From contig NZIO01000003.1 in the NCBI GenBank assembly GCA_002689925.1, positions 1-46,186 of the forward strand: a stretch of DNA of 46,186 bases, written 5' to 3'. Below are positions 8,279 to 15,847 of the stretch, one piece after another (the stretch's first letter is position 1; every line of letters starts with the position of its first letter). A program made the translations under genes and the position numbers. Source of the DNA: Candidatus Pelagibacter sp. (GTDB lineage Bacteria > Pseudomonadota > Alphaproteobacteria > Pelagibacterales > Pelagibacteraceae). The notes under the pieces are model-generated. The model was not told the DNA's origin, did no database searches, and worked only from the letters and a program-made list of their open reading frames with translations.

Positions 8279-8599
8279 ATGCCTAAAATTACATACATTG
8301 AATATAACGGAAAAGAACATATAGTAGATGTACCAATCGGACTAAGTGTAATGGAAGGAGCTGTTCAAAACGATATTCCAGGAATTGATGCTGATTGTGG
8401 AGGTTCATGCGCGTGTGCAACATGCCATGTTTATGTAGATGAAAAGTGGTTCGAAAAGATTCCAAAGAAAGAAGAAGCAGAAGAAGATATGCTTGATATG
8501 GCTTTTGAACCAAATCAAAATAGTAGACTGACATGTCAAATTACTGTTACCAATGAACTTGAAGGTTTAGTTGTTAGAATGCCAAAACAACAAGGATAA
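8279..8599 (+). CDS. [2Fe-2S] ferredoxin, adrenodoxin type
   Basis: A 106-residue soluble electron carrier. The cluster ligands follow the C-x5-C-x2-C...C pattern with Cys40, Cys46, Cys49 and Cys86; Cys44 is an extra cysteine inside the loop. Acidic residues between positions 55 and 72 ([19 protein letters not shown]) form the usual partner-docking surface of adrenodoxin-like ferredoxins. The next gene, 5 bp downstream, encodes a ferredoxin-NADP reductase, which is a natural partner. The IscU/HscBA-associated ferredoxin belongs to the same family, but no isc genes are nearby, so a role in the reductase pair next to proteorhodopsin is favoured. Confidence 0.93.
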   Translation: MPKITYIEYNGKEHIVDVPIGLSVMEGAVQNDIPGIDADCGGSCACATCHVYVDEKWFEKIPKKEEAEEDMLDMAFEPNQNSRLTCQITVTNELEGLVVRMPKQQG

Positions 8600-8604
8600 A
8601 ATAT

Positions 8605-9630
8605 ATGATCAAAACAGATGCATTAATAATTGGAGCGGGGCCAACTGGATTATTTACAGCACACCAATTAAAATTAATTGGTTTGAATTGTGAGATAGTT
8701 GATAATCTTGATAAAATTGGTGGTCAATGTATCGAGCTTTATCCTGATAAACCTATTTATGATATCCCAGCAATACCTGAGTGCACAGGTGAGGGACTAA
8801 CAAAAAGTTTAATTAAACAATTAAAACCTTTTGACGTTAAGTTCCATTTAAATGAAAGGGTAGAAGAATTAAAAAACAATAGTGGAAACTGGGCAGTAAA
8901 GACAAATAAAGGAACAGAATTTAGTACTCCAAATGTAATTATAGCTGGTGGCGTTGGTTCGTTTGAGCCAAGAAAATTTGCCCCCAAAGAATGTGAAAAA
9001 TTTGAAAACAAATCAATATTTTATTCAATTAAAGACAAAACGATTTTTAAAAATAAAACGGTATCAATTTTTGGAGGGGGGGATAGCGCACTAGATTGGG
9101 CAATTGAATTATCAAACAATTCAACTATAAACTTAATACACAGACGAGATGAATTTAGAGGCGCTCAATCTAGCGTAGATAAGGTTAATGATTTAGTAAA
9201 ACAAGGTAAAATTAACCTATTTACTAAATTTCAGTTAAAAACTATCAATGGTTCAAAAAATCTTGAAAGTATTGAAATAGAACATGAAAAAAAAGAGTTA
9301 AAGATTCTTAAAACTGATTTTGTTTTAGGATTTTTTGGACTAATAATGAAACTTGGCCCTATAGCTAATTGGGGGCTTAATTTAGATAAAAAAACAATAA
9401 AAGTTGATACAGAAAAATTTCAGACTAATCAAAAAGGAATTTATGCTATAGGTGACATTTGTAACTATCCAGGAAAATTAAAATTGATTTTGTCTGGATT
9501 TCATGAGGGAGCATTAGCTGCTAGAGCATGTTTTGAACTAGCAAGACCTAATGAAAAATATAGATTTGAATTTACAACTTCTTCAAAAACTATAAAAACT
9601 AGATTGGGCATTAAGGAAAATAATGATTGA
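8605..9630 (+). CDS. Ferredoxin-NADP reductase, thioredoxin-reductase-like
   Basis: A 341-residue FAD- and NADP-binding flavoprotein that would shuttle electrons between NADP(H) and the ferredoxin encoded just upstream. The FAD-binding motif GAGPTGL is at 10-16. A second dinucleotide motif, FGGGDSALDWA, lies near 155-165, and a C-terminal GDICNYPGK segment contacts the flavin. There is no CxxC redox pair in the NADP domain, which separates it from true thioredoxin reductase and places it with the YumC-type reductases. These are often mis-annotated as TrxB. The gene begins 5 bp after ferredoxin and its end overlaps the glutathione transferase-like gene by 8 bp, so the three form an operon. Confidence 0.9.
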   Translation: MIKTDALIIGAGPTGLFTAHQLKLIGLNCEIVDNLDKIGGQCIELYPDKPIYDIPAIPECTGEGLTKSLIKQLKPFDVKFHLNERVEELKNNSGNWAVKTNKGTEFSTPNVIIAGGVGSFEPRKFAPKECEKFENKSIFYSIKDKTIFKNKTVSIFGGGDSALDWAIELSNNSTINLIHRRDEFRGAQSSVDKVNDLVKQGKINLFTKFQLKTINGSKNLESIEIEHEKKELKILKTDFVLGFFGLIMKLGPIANWGLNLDKKTIKVDTEKFQTNQKGIYAIGDICNYPGKLKLILSGFHEGALAARACFELARPNEKYRFEFTTSSKTIKTRLGIKENND

Positions 9631-10252
9631 GCTTTTAACAGCTAACACCCCAAATGGAAAAAAAATTTCAATAATGTTAGAAGAAATAAAATTTGATTAT
9701 AAAGTTACAAAAGTAAATATTTTTAAGAATGAACAATTTAAACCTGAGTTTATAAAAATTAGTCCTTTTAGTAAAATACCTGTCATCATTGACCATGAAA
9801 ACAAACACTCTTTATTTGAGTCAGGGGCAATTTTAATTTATCTAGGAGAAAAAAGTGGAAAATTTTATTTAGAAAAAGAAAAAAAAGAAATCAATCAATG
9901 GTTAATGGCACAAATGGGTTATATTGGTCCTATGATAGGTCAGCATCACCAGTTTCATCATTACAATCCCGGTAAAAGTAAATTTGGAGAAGATAGATAC
10001 TTTAAAATAACAAAAGAAATATATAAAATTCTAGATAATAGATTGTCAGATTGTAAATTTCTAGCAGGAGAAAGTTATACTATAGCTGATATTGCTACTT
10101 TTCCTTGGATTGCAAGACATGAATGGCACGATATTGGATTAAAAAAATTTAAACATTTAAGCAGATGGTATGAAATTATTTCTTTGAGAGATGCTGTAGT
10201 AAAGGGATTTGATTTATTAAATGAAAATGAAAAAATTCCAGTTGTTAGCTAG
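9623..10252 (+). CDS. Glutathione S-transferase-like protein (YfcG/Nu type)
   Basis: A 209-residue protein with the two-domain GST layout. The N-terminal thioredoxin-like half contains TANTPNGKKISIMLEE, the Asn/Thr motif that replaces Tyr or Ser in the YfcG/YghU (Nu) class. It also has the cis-proline segment KIPVI and the SGAILIYLGEKSG helix that binds the glutathione gamma-glutamyl group. The helical C-terminal half ends with YTIADIATFPWIARHEW, the N-capping box. Nu-class members act as disulfide-bond reductases on glutathione conjugates. It is the last gene of the ferredoxin operon, overlapping the reductase by 8 bp, and it overlaps the convergent dksA stop by 3-4 bp. This suggests a redox-protection role. 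Confidence 0.88.
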   Translation: MIELLTANTPNGKKISIMLEEIKFDYKVTKVNIFKNEQFKPEFIKISPFSKIPVIIDHENKHSLFESGAILIYLGEKSGKFYLEKEKKEINQWLMAQMGYIGPMIGQHHQFHHYNPGKSKFGEDRYFKITKEIYKILDNRLSDCKFLAGESYTIADIATFPWIARHEWHDIGLKKFKHLSRWYEIISLRDAVVKGFDLLNENEKIPVVS

Positions 10253-10668
10253 ATTTCAGTATATATTTTCTCATTTTTCTCATGTTTTTCTTGGGCCTCA
10301 ATAGATAGGGTGGCAATGGGTCTTGCAATTAATCGTTTAATACCAATTGGCTCTCCTGTTTCTAGACAATATCCATAGGTATCTTCTTTTAATCTTTTTA
10401 AAGCTGAATCAATCTTGTTTAAAAGTTTCCTTTGTCTATTTGCTGTTCTCATCTCAACATTCTTTTCTGTTTGAGAAGATGCTTGGTCCAATATATCTGC
10501 TGAAGATATGCTTTCATCAGATTCTGAAAGGTAAAGAGTTTTTTGATTTGACTTAATAATTTCTTTTTTCCAGCTTATTAGTTTTGTTTTAAAGAATTTC
10601 TTATGTTTTTCACACATATACTTTTCTTTTTCACTAGGTATATAAGCTTTTATTTTTTTTTTAACCAT
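10249..10668 (-). CDS. dksA: DksA-family RNA polymerase-binding protein
   Basis: A 139-residue transcription factor that binds the RNA polymerase secondary channel and works with ppGpp. The coiled-coil tip carries Asp58 and Asp61 (DILDQAS), matching the two essential aspartates of DksA. The zinc-finger region reads YGYCLETGEPIGIKRLIARP, where only Cys101 remains; the other three cysteine positions are Thr104, Ser and Ala. I know this substituted form from alphaproteobacterial DksA, so it is not a defect. The start at 10668 is chosen over an upstream TTG at 10719 because that TTG is part of a near-perfect -35 box, so the longer form would not be transcribed. It is monocistronic and converges on the glutathione transferase gene. 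Confidence 0.9.
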   Translation of the reverse strand: MVKKKIKAYIPSEKEKYMCEKHKKFFKTKLISWKKEIIKSNQKTLYLSESDESISSADILDQASSQTEKNVEMRTANRQRKLLNKIDSALKRLKEDTYGYCLETGEPIGIKRLIARPIATLSIEAQEKHEKNEKIYTEI

Positions 10669-10691
10669 AATTAAAGATTTTAGAGGAGCGG

Positions 10692-10719
10692 AGTATATGT
10701 AAGAATATATTGCTGTCAA
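10692..10719 (-). promoter_or_regulatory. Sigma-70 promoter of dksA
   Basis: On the minus strand, TTGACA (10719-10714) is followed after 16 bp by TATACT (10697-10692). That is a perfect -35 and a five-of-six -10 box. The predicted start is near 10685, about 17 nt before the dksA ATG at 10668. It is the cleanest promoter in the window. Confidence 0.8.
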
Positions 10720-10800
10720 GCGATCTAATTTGTATTATTTTAACCATAATTTTTTAACATAATTTTAACAAAATAAACTAAATTAGGATATTAAAGAAAT

Positions 10801-12171
10801 ATGAAAATTAACAAAAAAAACTATTACAATATTTTCTTAATATTTTTATCTTTTCACCTTTTAATTTGGACTTTAATACCCTCAATAACAAACAACAATC
10901 TTCCACTAGATACTATAGAAGCTCTAGCTTGGAGTAGTAATTTAGATTGGGGTTTTAGCAAACACCCACCTGCAAGTGCTTTTTTTGTTGAAATTTTTTA
11001 CCAAATTTTTGGTAATCAAGATTGGTCTTATTATTTACTTAGTCAAGTATTTGTAATTTCATCATTTTTTATAGTTTGGAAATTTTCTAGAGAGATTTTC
11101 AAAGACAAGGCCCACTGTCTGATTGCAGTACTATTATTAGAGACTATATATTTTTATAATTTTACATCACCAGAATTTAATGTAAATGTTAGCCAACTAC
11201 CTTTTTGGGCGTTAACAGTTTTTTATTCTTGGAAATGTTTTAACCACAACAATTTAAAAGATTGGGTTCTTTTAGGATTATTTGCAGCGCTAGGTTTTTT
11301 GTCTAAGTATTTATTTATTTATTTATTAGTAGCTATAGAAATATTCTTTATATATTTTATTTTAGCAAATAAAAGATTTAGTTATAAATATTTAATTTCA
11401 GGTGCTATTTTTATATTAGTTCTTTTGCCTCATCTGAACTGGTTGGTAGAAAATGATTACATAACTATTAATTACGGTCTCGATCGCACTGGATCTGCTG
11501 ACCCAGTTATTGTTAATCACTTAATTTATCCACTCATATTTTTTTTTAAACAAATAGGAATCTTAGTTTTATTTTTTCTTTCTATTTTCTTTATCACTTC
11601 AAGGATTAAACTTAAGTTGAATTTTAAAGATAAGAAGTTATTATTTTTAATAGCTATTAATATTATTCCTATAACTTTAATGTTTTTAACTTCTTTGTTT
11701 CTAGGAGCTAAAATTAGAACTATGTGGATGACACCATTTTATTTATTTTTAGGAGTCTTAGTTGTTTACGTTGTTCAAAAACAAATTGATTTAAAAAGAA
11801 TAAAAAGATTTATTTATATAATTTTAGCTTCAAGTATTTTTTCAGTTTCTATGTATTCATACATTTCAATTGTAAACGACAATAAAAGAACAGATTATCC
11901 CGGGAAAGAAATTGCAGACTTAGTACAATCTAGATGGGATAGAAATTTTTCTAATAACATAGCTATTGTTATTGGGGATGAATGGCACGGGGGAAATTTA
12001 TCTTATCATTTAACTTCTCGACCTATATGGTTTAATGATTCTATACCCAAAGATTTAAATTATGATGGTGGAGTAATTTATACTGGCAACAAAAAGGTTT
12101 TAGAAAAAATATGTCCTGGAATATTTGGTTCTATAAAAAATCAAGGAATATGTATGATTGGAAGTAAATGA
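10801..12171 (+). CDS. GT-C glycosyltransferase, ArnT/PMT-like (family 39 type)
   Basis: A 456-residue membrane protein with about ten or eleven hydrophobic segments and a C-terminal soluble part. The first periplasmic loop has acidic residues in LPLDTIEALAWS followed by GFSKHPPASAFF, the conserved layout of PMT_2/ArnT-type transferases that use a polyprenyl-phosphate sugar donor. It would transfer a sugar to lipid A, a lipid carrier or a protein at the outer face of the inner membrane. The acceptor is unknown. The gene overlaps the next gene, a GT2 polyprenyl-phosphate sugar synthase candidate, by 4 bp in an ATGA junction. The GT2 could make the donor that this enzyme uses. Confidence 0.8.
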   Translation: MKINKKNYYNIFLIFLSFHLLIWTLIPSITNNNLPLDTIEALAWSSNLDWGFSKHPPASAFFVEIFYQIFGNQDWSYYLLSQVFVISSFFIVWKFSREIFKDKAHCLIAVLLLETIYFYNFTSPEFNVNVSQLPFWALTVFYSWKCFNHNNLKDWVLLGLFAALGFLSKYLFIYLLVAIEIFFIYFILANKRFSYKYLISGAIFILVLLPHLNWLVENDYITINYGLDRTGSADPVIVNHLIYPLIFFFKQIGILVLFFLSIFFITSRIKLKLNFKDKKLLFLIAINIIPITLMFLTSLFLGAKIRTMWMTPFYLFLGVLVVYVVQKQIDLKRIKRFIYIILASSIFSVSMYSYISIVNDNKRTDYPGKEIADLVQSRWDRNFSNNIAIVIGDEWHGGNLSYHLTSRPIWFNDSIPKDLNYDGGVIYTGNKKVLEKICPGIFGSIKNQGICMIGSK

Positions 12172-13043
12172 AAAAAAAAATTAAAATCTTAATTCCAATT
12201 TATAATGATTGGAAATCAGCATTTAAACTTTTAGAAAGTATAGACCAACTAATTTTTTATGAAGGAAATGAGGTCTCTATTTTTATTGTAAATGATGGTT
12301 CATTAGAACAAAAGCCTAACACTAATATGATATTTAAAAATTTAGCATCTGTACAGATAATCAATATGAAAAATAACAAAGGACATGCGAGGTCTATTGC
12401 TGCGGGATTAAAATATATTTATGAAAAAGTAGAATTTGATTATTTAATCCCAATGGATGGCGATGGTGAAGATAGGCCAGAAGAACTTAACCCACTCATT
12501 AGAAAAATTTATGAAGAGCCAAACACTATAATTACAGCAAATAGAGTAAAAAGATCAGAGAACTTTATATTTAAATTTTGTTATATAATTCATAAACTTT
12601 TAACTTTTATTCTTACTGGGCAGTCTATTAAATTTGGAAACTATACCTGTCTATCAAAAGAAGCTGTCGCTAAAATAGTCAGAGAAAAATCTACTTGGAA
12701 TAGTTTTTCAGGTTCTTTAGCAAAATTATTTCAAAACAGAAAATTTATTCAGTCAATTAGAGGTTCTAGATATTTTGGACCTTCAAAGATGAGCTTTATC
12801 AATCTTCTAAAACATTCTCTTTCAATTATTTCTGTTTTTAAGAAAACTGCATTTATTAGAATAATAATTTTTTTAACAATATACTTTTTTATAATTTCAA
12901 GTCACATTTCACTGATTACATTAACTCCAATCTTTTTTATTTTTATAATAATTATTTCTGTTTTTATTTTATCAAAACGTGAAAATATAGATGAATTTAA
13001 TAATTCATTAGAAAATATTAATGATATTGAAATACTTAAATAA
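12168..13043 (+). CDS. GT2 glycosyltransferase with C-terminal membrane anchor
   Basis: A 291-residue inverting transferase with a GT-A fold. The N-terminal strand ILIPIYNDW, the nucleotide-binding VNDGS (about 42-46) and the metal-binding MDGDGEDRPEEL (about 97-108) match the GT2/DPM1 family. Two hydrophobic segments near residues 225-270 anchor it in the membrane, as in undecaprenyl- or dolichyl-phosphate sugar synthases. It overlaps the upstream ArnT-like gene by 4 bp and probably supplies that enzyme with a polyprenyl-phosphate sugar, although the sugar cannot be named. It converges with the SMP-30 gene with 3 bp between stops and no visible terminator. Confidence 0.83.
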   Translation: MKKKIKILIPIYNDWKSAFKLLESIDQLIFYEGNEVSIFIVNDGSLEQKPNTNMIFKNLASVQIINMKNNKGHARSIAAGLKYIYEKVEFDYLIPMDGDGEDRPEELNPLIRKIYEEPNTIITANRVKRSENFIFKFCYIIHKLLTFILTGQSIKFGNYTCLSKEAVAKIVREKSTWNSFSGSLAKLFQNRKFIQSIRGSRYFGPSKMSFINLLKHSLSIISVFKKTAFIRIIIFLTIYFFIISSHISLITLTPIFFIFIIIISVFILSKRENIDEFNNSLENINDIEILK

Positions 13044-13046
13044 TAT

Positions 13047-13931
13047 TTAACTTTTATAAAAACTAATTTTTTTTCCAGTTATATTGGTTTTAATAACAAA
13101 AATATTTCCTGAATTTTTATCCAATTTACCATTTGTTTTATTGAAATTTTTTGCTGAAGTTATAAATAATAAATTAAGGTCTTTTCCACCAAAACATATA
13201 CTAGTGGGTCTTTTTATTGGCATCTTTATTATCTTATTTATTTTTCCGTTAGGAAAGTGTCTTATTACACAGCCACCATCCCAATAAGCTACCCAAATAT
13301 AACCCCCAGAGTCGACACAAATACCATCTGGATAACCTCTGTTTTTTGGAACTTTAATTAAGATTTTTTTATTAGTTAATTTTCCTGATTTTATATTAAA
13401 AGAATATGAATAAATAATTCTTTTATCACTTGCTACAAAATATAAATTTTTATTATCTGGACTCCAGTCTATCCCATTTCCTATTACAAAATTTCTGTCA
13501 ACCACTGTAGGTTTTTTGTGAGGATTGACAAACCATAACTGTCCTGTTTGATTTTTTTGTTGACTGTCCATAGTTGAAAGCCACAGTCTTCCAAGACAGT
13601 CACATTGGCCATCATTAAATCTATTTTGTTTAGGTTCATTAATTATTTTAATGATTTTAGTCATAATCTTTTTATTTTTTTTTACAATTTTAAGTATTTT
13701 ATTTTTAGATGTGCCAATCCAAGTATCTTTATTTTTAGCAGGCAACAAACAACTAATATTTTCAGATATTTTATATGATTTTAAAATATTTTTTTTCCAC
13801 ACAAAAAACCTATTTGACATAATGTCAACAAAACTTAATTCACAGGTTTTATGATTCCAGACAGGGCCTTCACCAAGAGTGGTATTACTTTTAATTAAAA
13901 CTTTAGGCTTTGAGTAAATTAACATTTTCAT
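13047..13931 (-). CDS. SMP-30/gluconolactonase-family beta-propeller hydrolase
   Basis: A 294-residue six-bladed propeller of the SMP-30/gluconolactonase/LRE family, which opens sugar lactones using a divalent metal. Family motifs are LGEGPVWN with the metal ligand Glu21, NRFNDGQCDCLGRLW, GNGIDWSPDNKNLYF with the ligand Asn, and YPDGICVDSGGYIWVA with the catalytic Asp. All metal-site residues therefore appear intact. An alternative start lies two codons inside, at 13925. No signal peptide is seen. It diverges from 6-phosphogluconate dehydrogenase and gluconokinase across 64 bp, which supports a role in making gluconate (or another aldonate) from its lactone. Confidence 0.85.
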   Translation of the reverse strand: MKMLIYSKPKVLIKSNTTLGEGPVWNHKTCELSFVDIMSNRFFVWKKNILKSYKISENISCLLPAKNKDTWIGTSKNKILKIVKKNKKIMTKIIKIINEPKQNRFNDGQCDCLGRLWLSTMDSQQKNQTGQLWFVNPHKKPTVVDRNFVIGNGIDWSPDNKNLYFVASDKRIIYSYSFNIKSGKLTNKKILIKVPKNRGYPDGICVDSGGYIWVAYWDGGCVIRHFPNGKINKIIKMPIKRPTSICFGGKDLNLLFITSAKNFNKTNGKLDKNSGNIFVIKTNITGKKISFYKS

Positions 13932-13949
13932 TTAAATAATTATTTAAAT
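13930..13949. promoter_or_regulatory. 20-bp perfect palindrome in the gluconate cluster's divergent promoter
   Basis: Bases 13930-13949 read the same on both strands and lie at the start of the SMP-30 gene. A further palindrome TTGATCAA (13953-13960) and a TATAAT (13970-13975, 20 nt before the gnd ATG) follow. The position fits an operator for the divergent pair. The sequence is entirely A and T, which raises the chance of coincidence. Confidence 0.3.
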
Positions 13950-13995
13950 TAATTGATCAAATAAAGTAGTATAATTTTTATTATTTAAATTAAAA

Positions 13996-15330
13996 ATGAA
14001 AAAATATAAAATATTACTAGTCGGATTAGGCTCTATTGGCAAAAATTTAGCTAAGTCATTAACTGACAAGGGATATAATATTAATATTTGGGACAAGGAT
14101 CAAAAAAAAACCTTTGCTTTATGTAAGGATTTAAGAATTGATTATAAAAAAAATATTTTAAAATCTATAAAAAAGAAAAACACAATTATTATTTTGGCTA
14201 TACCCGCTGGTTTAGCTGTAGATAGTTTTATTCAAAATAATACTAAATATTTTAAAAACAAAAGCTATATTGTAGACATAGGCAATAGCCATCCAAAAGA
14301 TACTATAAGTCGCTTTAACTATCTTAAAAAAAATAAGATAAAATATATATCATGTGGATTTTCTGGTGGGGCTCATGGCGCAAGAACTAATGCATCATTA
14401 ATGGTCAGTTGTGATGTTAGAGAATTTAATTTTTTGAAGAAATTATTTTTGGATATTATTGGGAAAAATAACAAGAAATTTCTTAAAAGAATTGGAGAAA
14501 ATCCAAATTCTGGAAATTATACAAAAATAGTTCATAACGGAATAGAATATGGAATCATGCAAGCAATAGCTGATTACTATTTAATTATGAAAGAAGTTCT
14601 TAAATTAAATAATGATGAAATAATTAAAGAATTTACTAAATTACAAAAAATGATAGGTAATAGTTTTTTAATAAGAATAACTAAAAATATTATTAAAGAA
14701 TCAAAATTTAAAAAAAGTTTAATAAGTAATATTTTAGATATTGTAGATGATAATAATACGGGTGGATGGGCGGTAAGTTTAGCCGCTGATTGTAAATTTC
14801 CTATACCAGCCATTTCATCTTCAGTTGAAGCCAGATTTATTTCACGACAAAAAAGAATTTTTAAAAATTTTAAGATAAAGAACAAAGATAAGATTGAATT
14901 ACATGAAATTAAAAATAAAATGTTAGATGTTTTGAATCTTGCAATTATAGCTTCATATTTACAAGGCATTGGTCTTTTGCAAGAAATAATTAATAAAAAA
15001 AAGATTAAGATTAATTTGAAATATGTACTTCTAAGCTGGATGAATAACAGTATTATCCGTTCAGACTTGTTAAAAAAATATTATTCTCAAATTAAAAATA
15101 ATAAAATTAATATTAACTCTATATTTAAAAAAGATTTTTCAACCACTAAAAATAAAGATTTATTAGATGTGTTAGTCTTTTTAACAAAAAATAATTTAGC
15201 TTTAACCTCTATCAGCTCACTTTTTACTTGGACTAATTTATTAGTAAAAAAAAAGAATATTTCATTTAGTTTAATCCAAAAACAAAGAAATTATTTTGGC
15301 GGTCATAAACTTAGGTTTCATAAAGGATAA
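13996..15330 (+). CDS. gnd: 6-phosphogluconate dehydrogenase, divergent
   Basis: A 444-residue enzyme that would oxidatively decarboxylate 6-phosphogluconate to ribulose 5-phosphate. The N-terminal Rossmann motif is GLGSIG (10-15), usually GLAVMG. The substrate region SGGAHGARTNASLM (123-136) corresponds to SGGEEGARxGPSLM. The catalytic block TKIVHNGIEYGIMQ (176-189) keeps Lys177, Asn181 and Glu184. The motif DNNTGGWAVSLAADCKFPIPAI matches the TGKWT region. The C-terminal tail QRNYFGGHKLRFHKG is shorter than the usual YFGAHTY...FHTxW ending. Several normally fixed residues are changed although catalytic ones remain, so it is a divergent but probably active member. Gluconokinase begins 7 bp downstream, which strongly supports the role. 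Confidence 0.85.
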   Translation: MKKYKILLVGLGSIGKNLAKSLTDKGYNINIWDKDQKKTFALCKDLRIDYKKNILKSIKKKNTIIILAIPAGLAVDSFIQNNTKYFKNKSYIVDIGNSHPKDTISRFNYLKKNKIKYISCGFSGGAHGARTNASLMVSCDVREFNFLKKLFLDIIGKNNKKFLKRIGENPNSGNYTKIVHNGIEYGIMQAIADYYLIMKEVLKLNNDEIIKEFTKLQKMIGNSFLIRITKNIIKESKFKKSLISNILDIVDDNNTGGWAVSLAADCKFPIPAISSSVEARFISRQKRIFKNFKIKNKDKIELHEIKNKMLDVLNLAIIASYLQGIGLLQEIINKKKIKINLKYVLLSWMNNSIIRSDLLKKYYSQIKNNKININSIFKKDFSTTKNKDLLDVLVFLTKNNLALTSISSLFTWTNLLVKKKNISFSLIQKQRNYFGGHKLRFHKG

Positions 15331-15337
15331 AGCTAGA

Positions 15338-15841
15338 ATGGCATATTATTTTTTTTTAGTTGGACCCGCAGGATGTGGAAAAAGTACTATCGCTAAAAAA
15401 ATAAAAAAAAAATTGAATTTAAATTTTTTTGAGGGAGATAACTTTCATTCAATAAAAAATATAAATAAAATGAAAAAAGGCATTAAGTTAACTTTTAATG
15501 ATAGATTGCCATGGCTTAAAAAGATTAATAAAAAACTTAAACAGTATAATCACTTAGATAAAAAGCACATTATTGCCTGTTCTGCTTTAAAGAAAAAATA
15601 CAGAAATATTTTAAAAAAAGATTTAAATTGTGTATTTTTTTTATATTTAAAATGTGGAAAAAAAGAACTCTTAAAAAGAAATTTTTCTAGAAACCATTTT
15701 TTCCCAAGCAGCTTAGCTGTTAATCAATTTATAATTTTTGAAAATTCTAAAGATTTAATACAAATTAATGCTAAAAAAAGCATTCATAATGTATCGAAGG
15801 TAATTGAAAAAAAAATTAAAAATATCATCAAAATTAAATAA
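15338..15841 (+). CDS. gntK: Gluconokinase
   Basis: A 167-residue P-loop kinase that phosphorylates gluconate to 6-phosphogluconate. Seen are the Walker A GPAGCGKST (9-17), the substrate motif FFEGDNFHSIKNINKMKKG (Asp is more usual than Glu in the EGD), and DRLPWL, which together are diagnostic of GntK-type gluconokinases. The reading frame is open further upstream to 15296, but the internal ATG at 15338 is chosen: it puts the P-loop at the family's usual distance from the N-terminus and leaves 7 bp after the gnd stop instead of a 35-bp overlap. Its product is the substrate of the enzyme encoded just upstream. It converges with umuC. Confidence 0.88.
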   Translation: MAYYFFLVGPAGCGKSTIAKKIKKKLNLNFFEGDNFHSIKNINKMKKGIKLTFNDRLPWLKKINKKLKQYNHLDKKHIIACSALKKKYRNILKKDLNCVFFLYLKCGKKELLKRNFSRNHFFPSSLAVNQFIIFENSKDLIQINAKKSIHNVSKVIEKKIKNIIKIK

Positions 15842-15847
15842 ATATAG

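Noticed and set aside
8289-8534. Minus-strand frame opposite ferredoxin
   Set aside because: The plus strand has all four ferredoxin cluster ligands; the opposite frame is an antisense artefact.
10249-10668. DksA as a broken zinc-finger pseudogene
   Set aside because: Three of four cysteines are replaced, but the same CxxT...S...A pattern is one I know from intact alphaproteobacterial DksA proteins, and the coiled-coil tip aspartates are kept.
14577-14969. Minus-strand reading frame of 130 codons opposite gnd
   Set aside because: The plus strand carries clear 6-phosphogluconate dehydrogenase motifs here; the opposite frame has no recognisable domain.
15296-15337. A 14-residue N-terminal extension of gluconokinase
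   Set aside because: It would overlap gnd by 35 bp and push the P-loop too far from the N-terminus; the ATG at 15338 lies just after the gnd stop.
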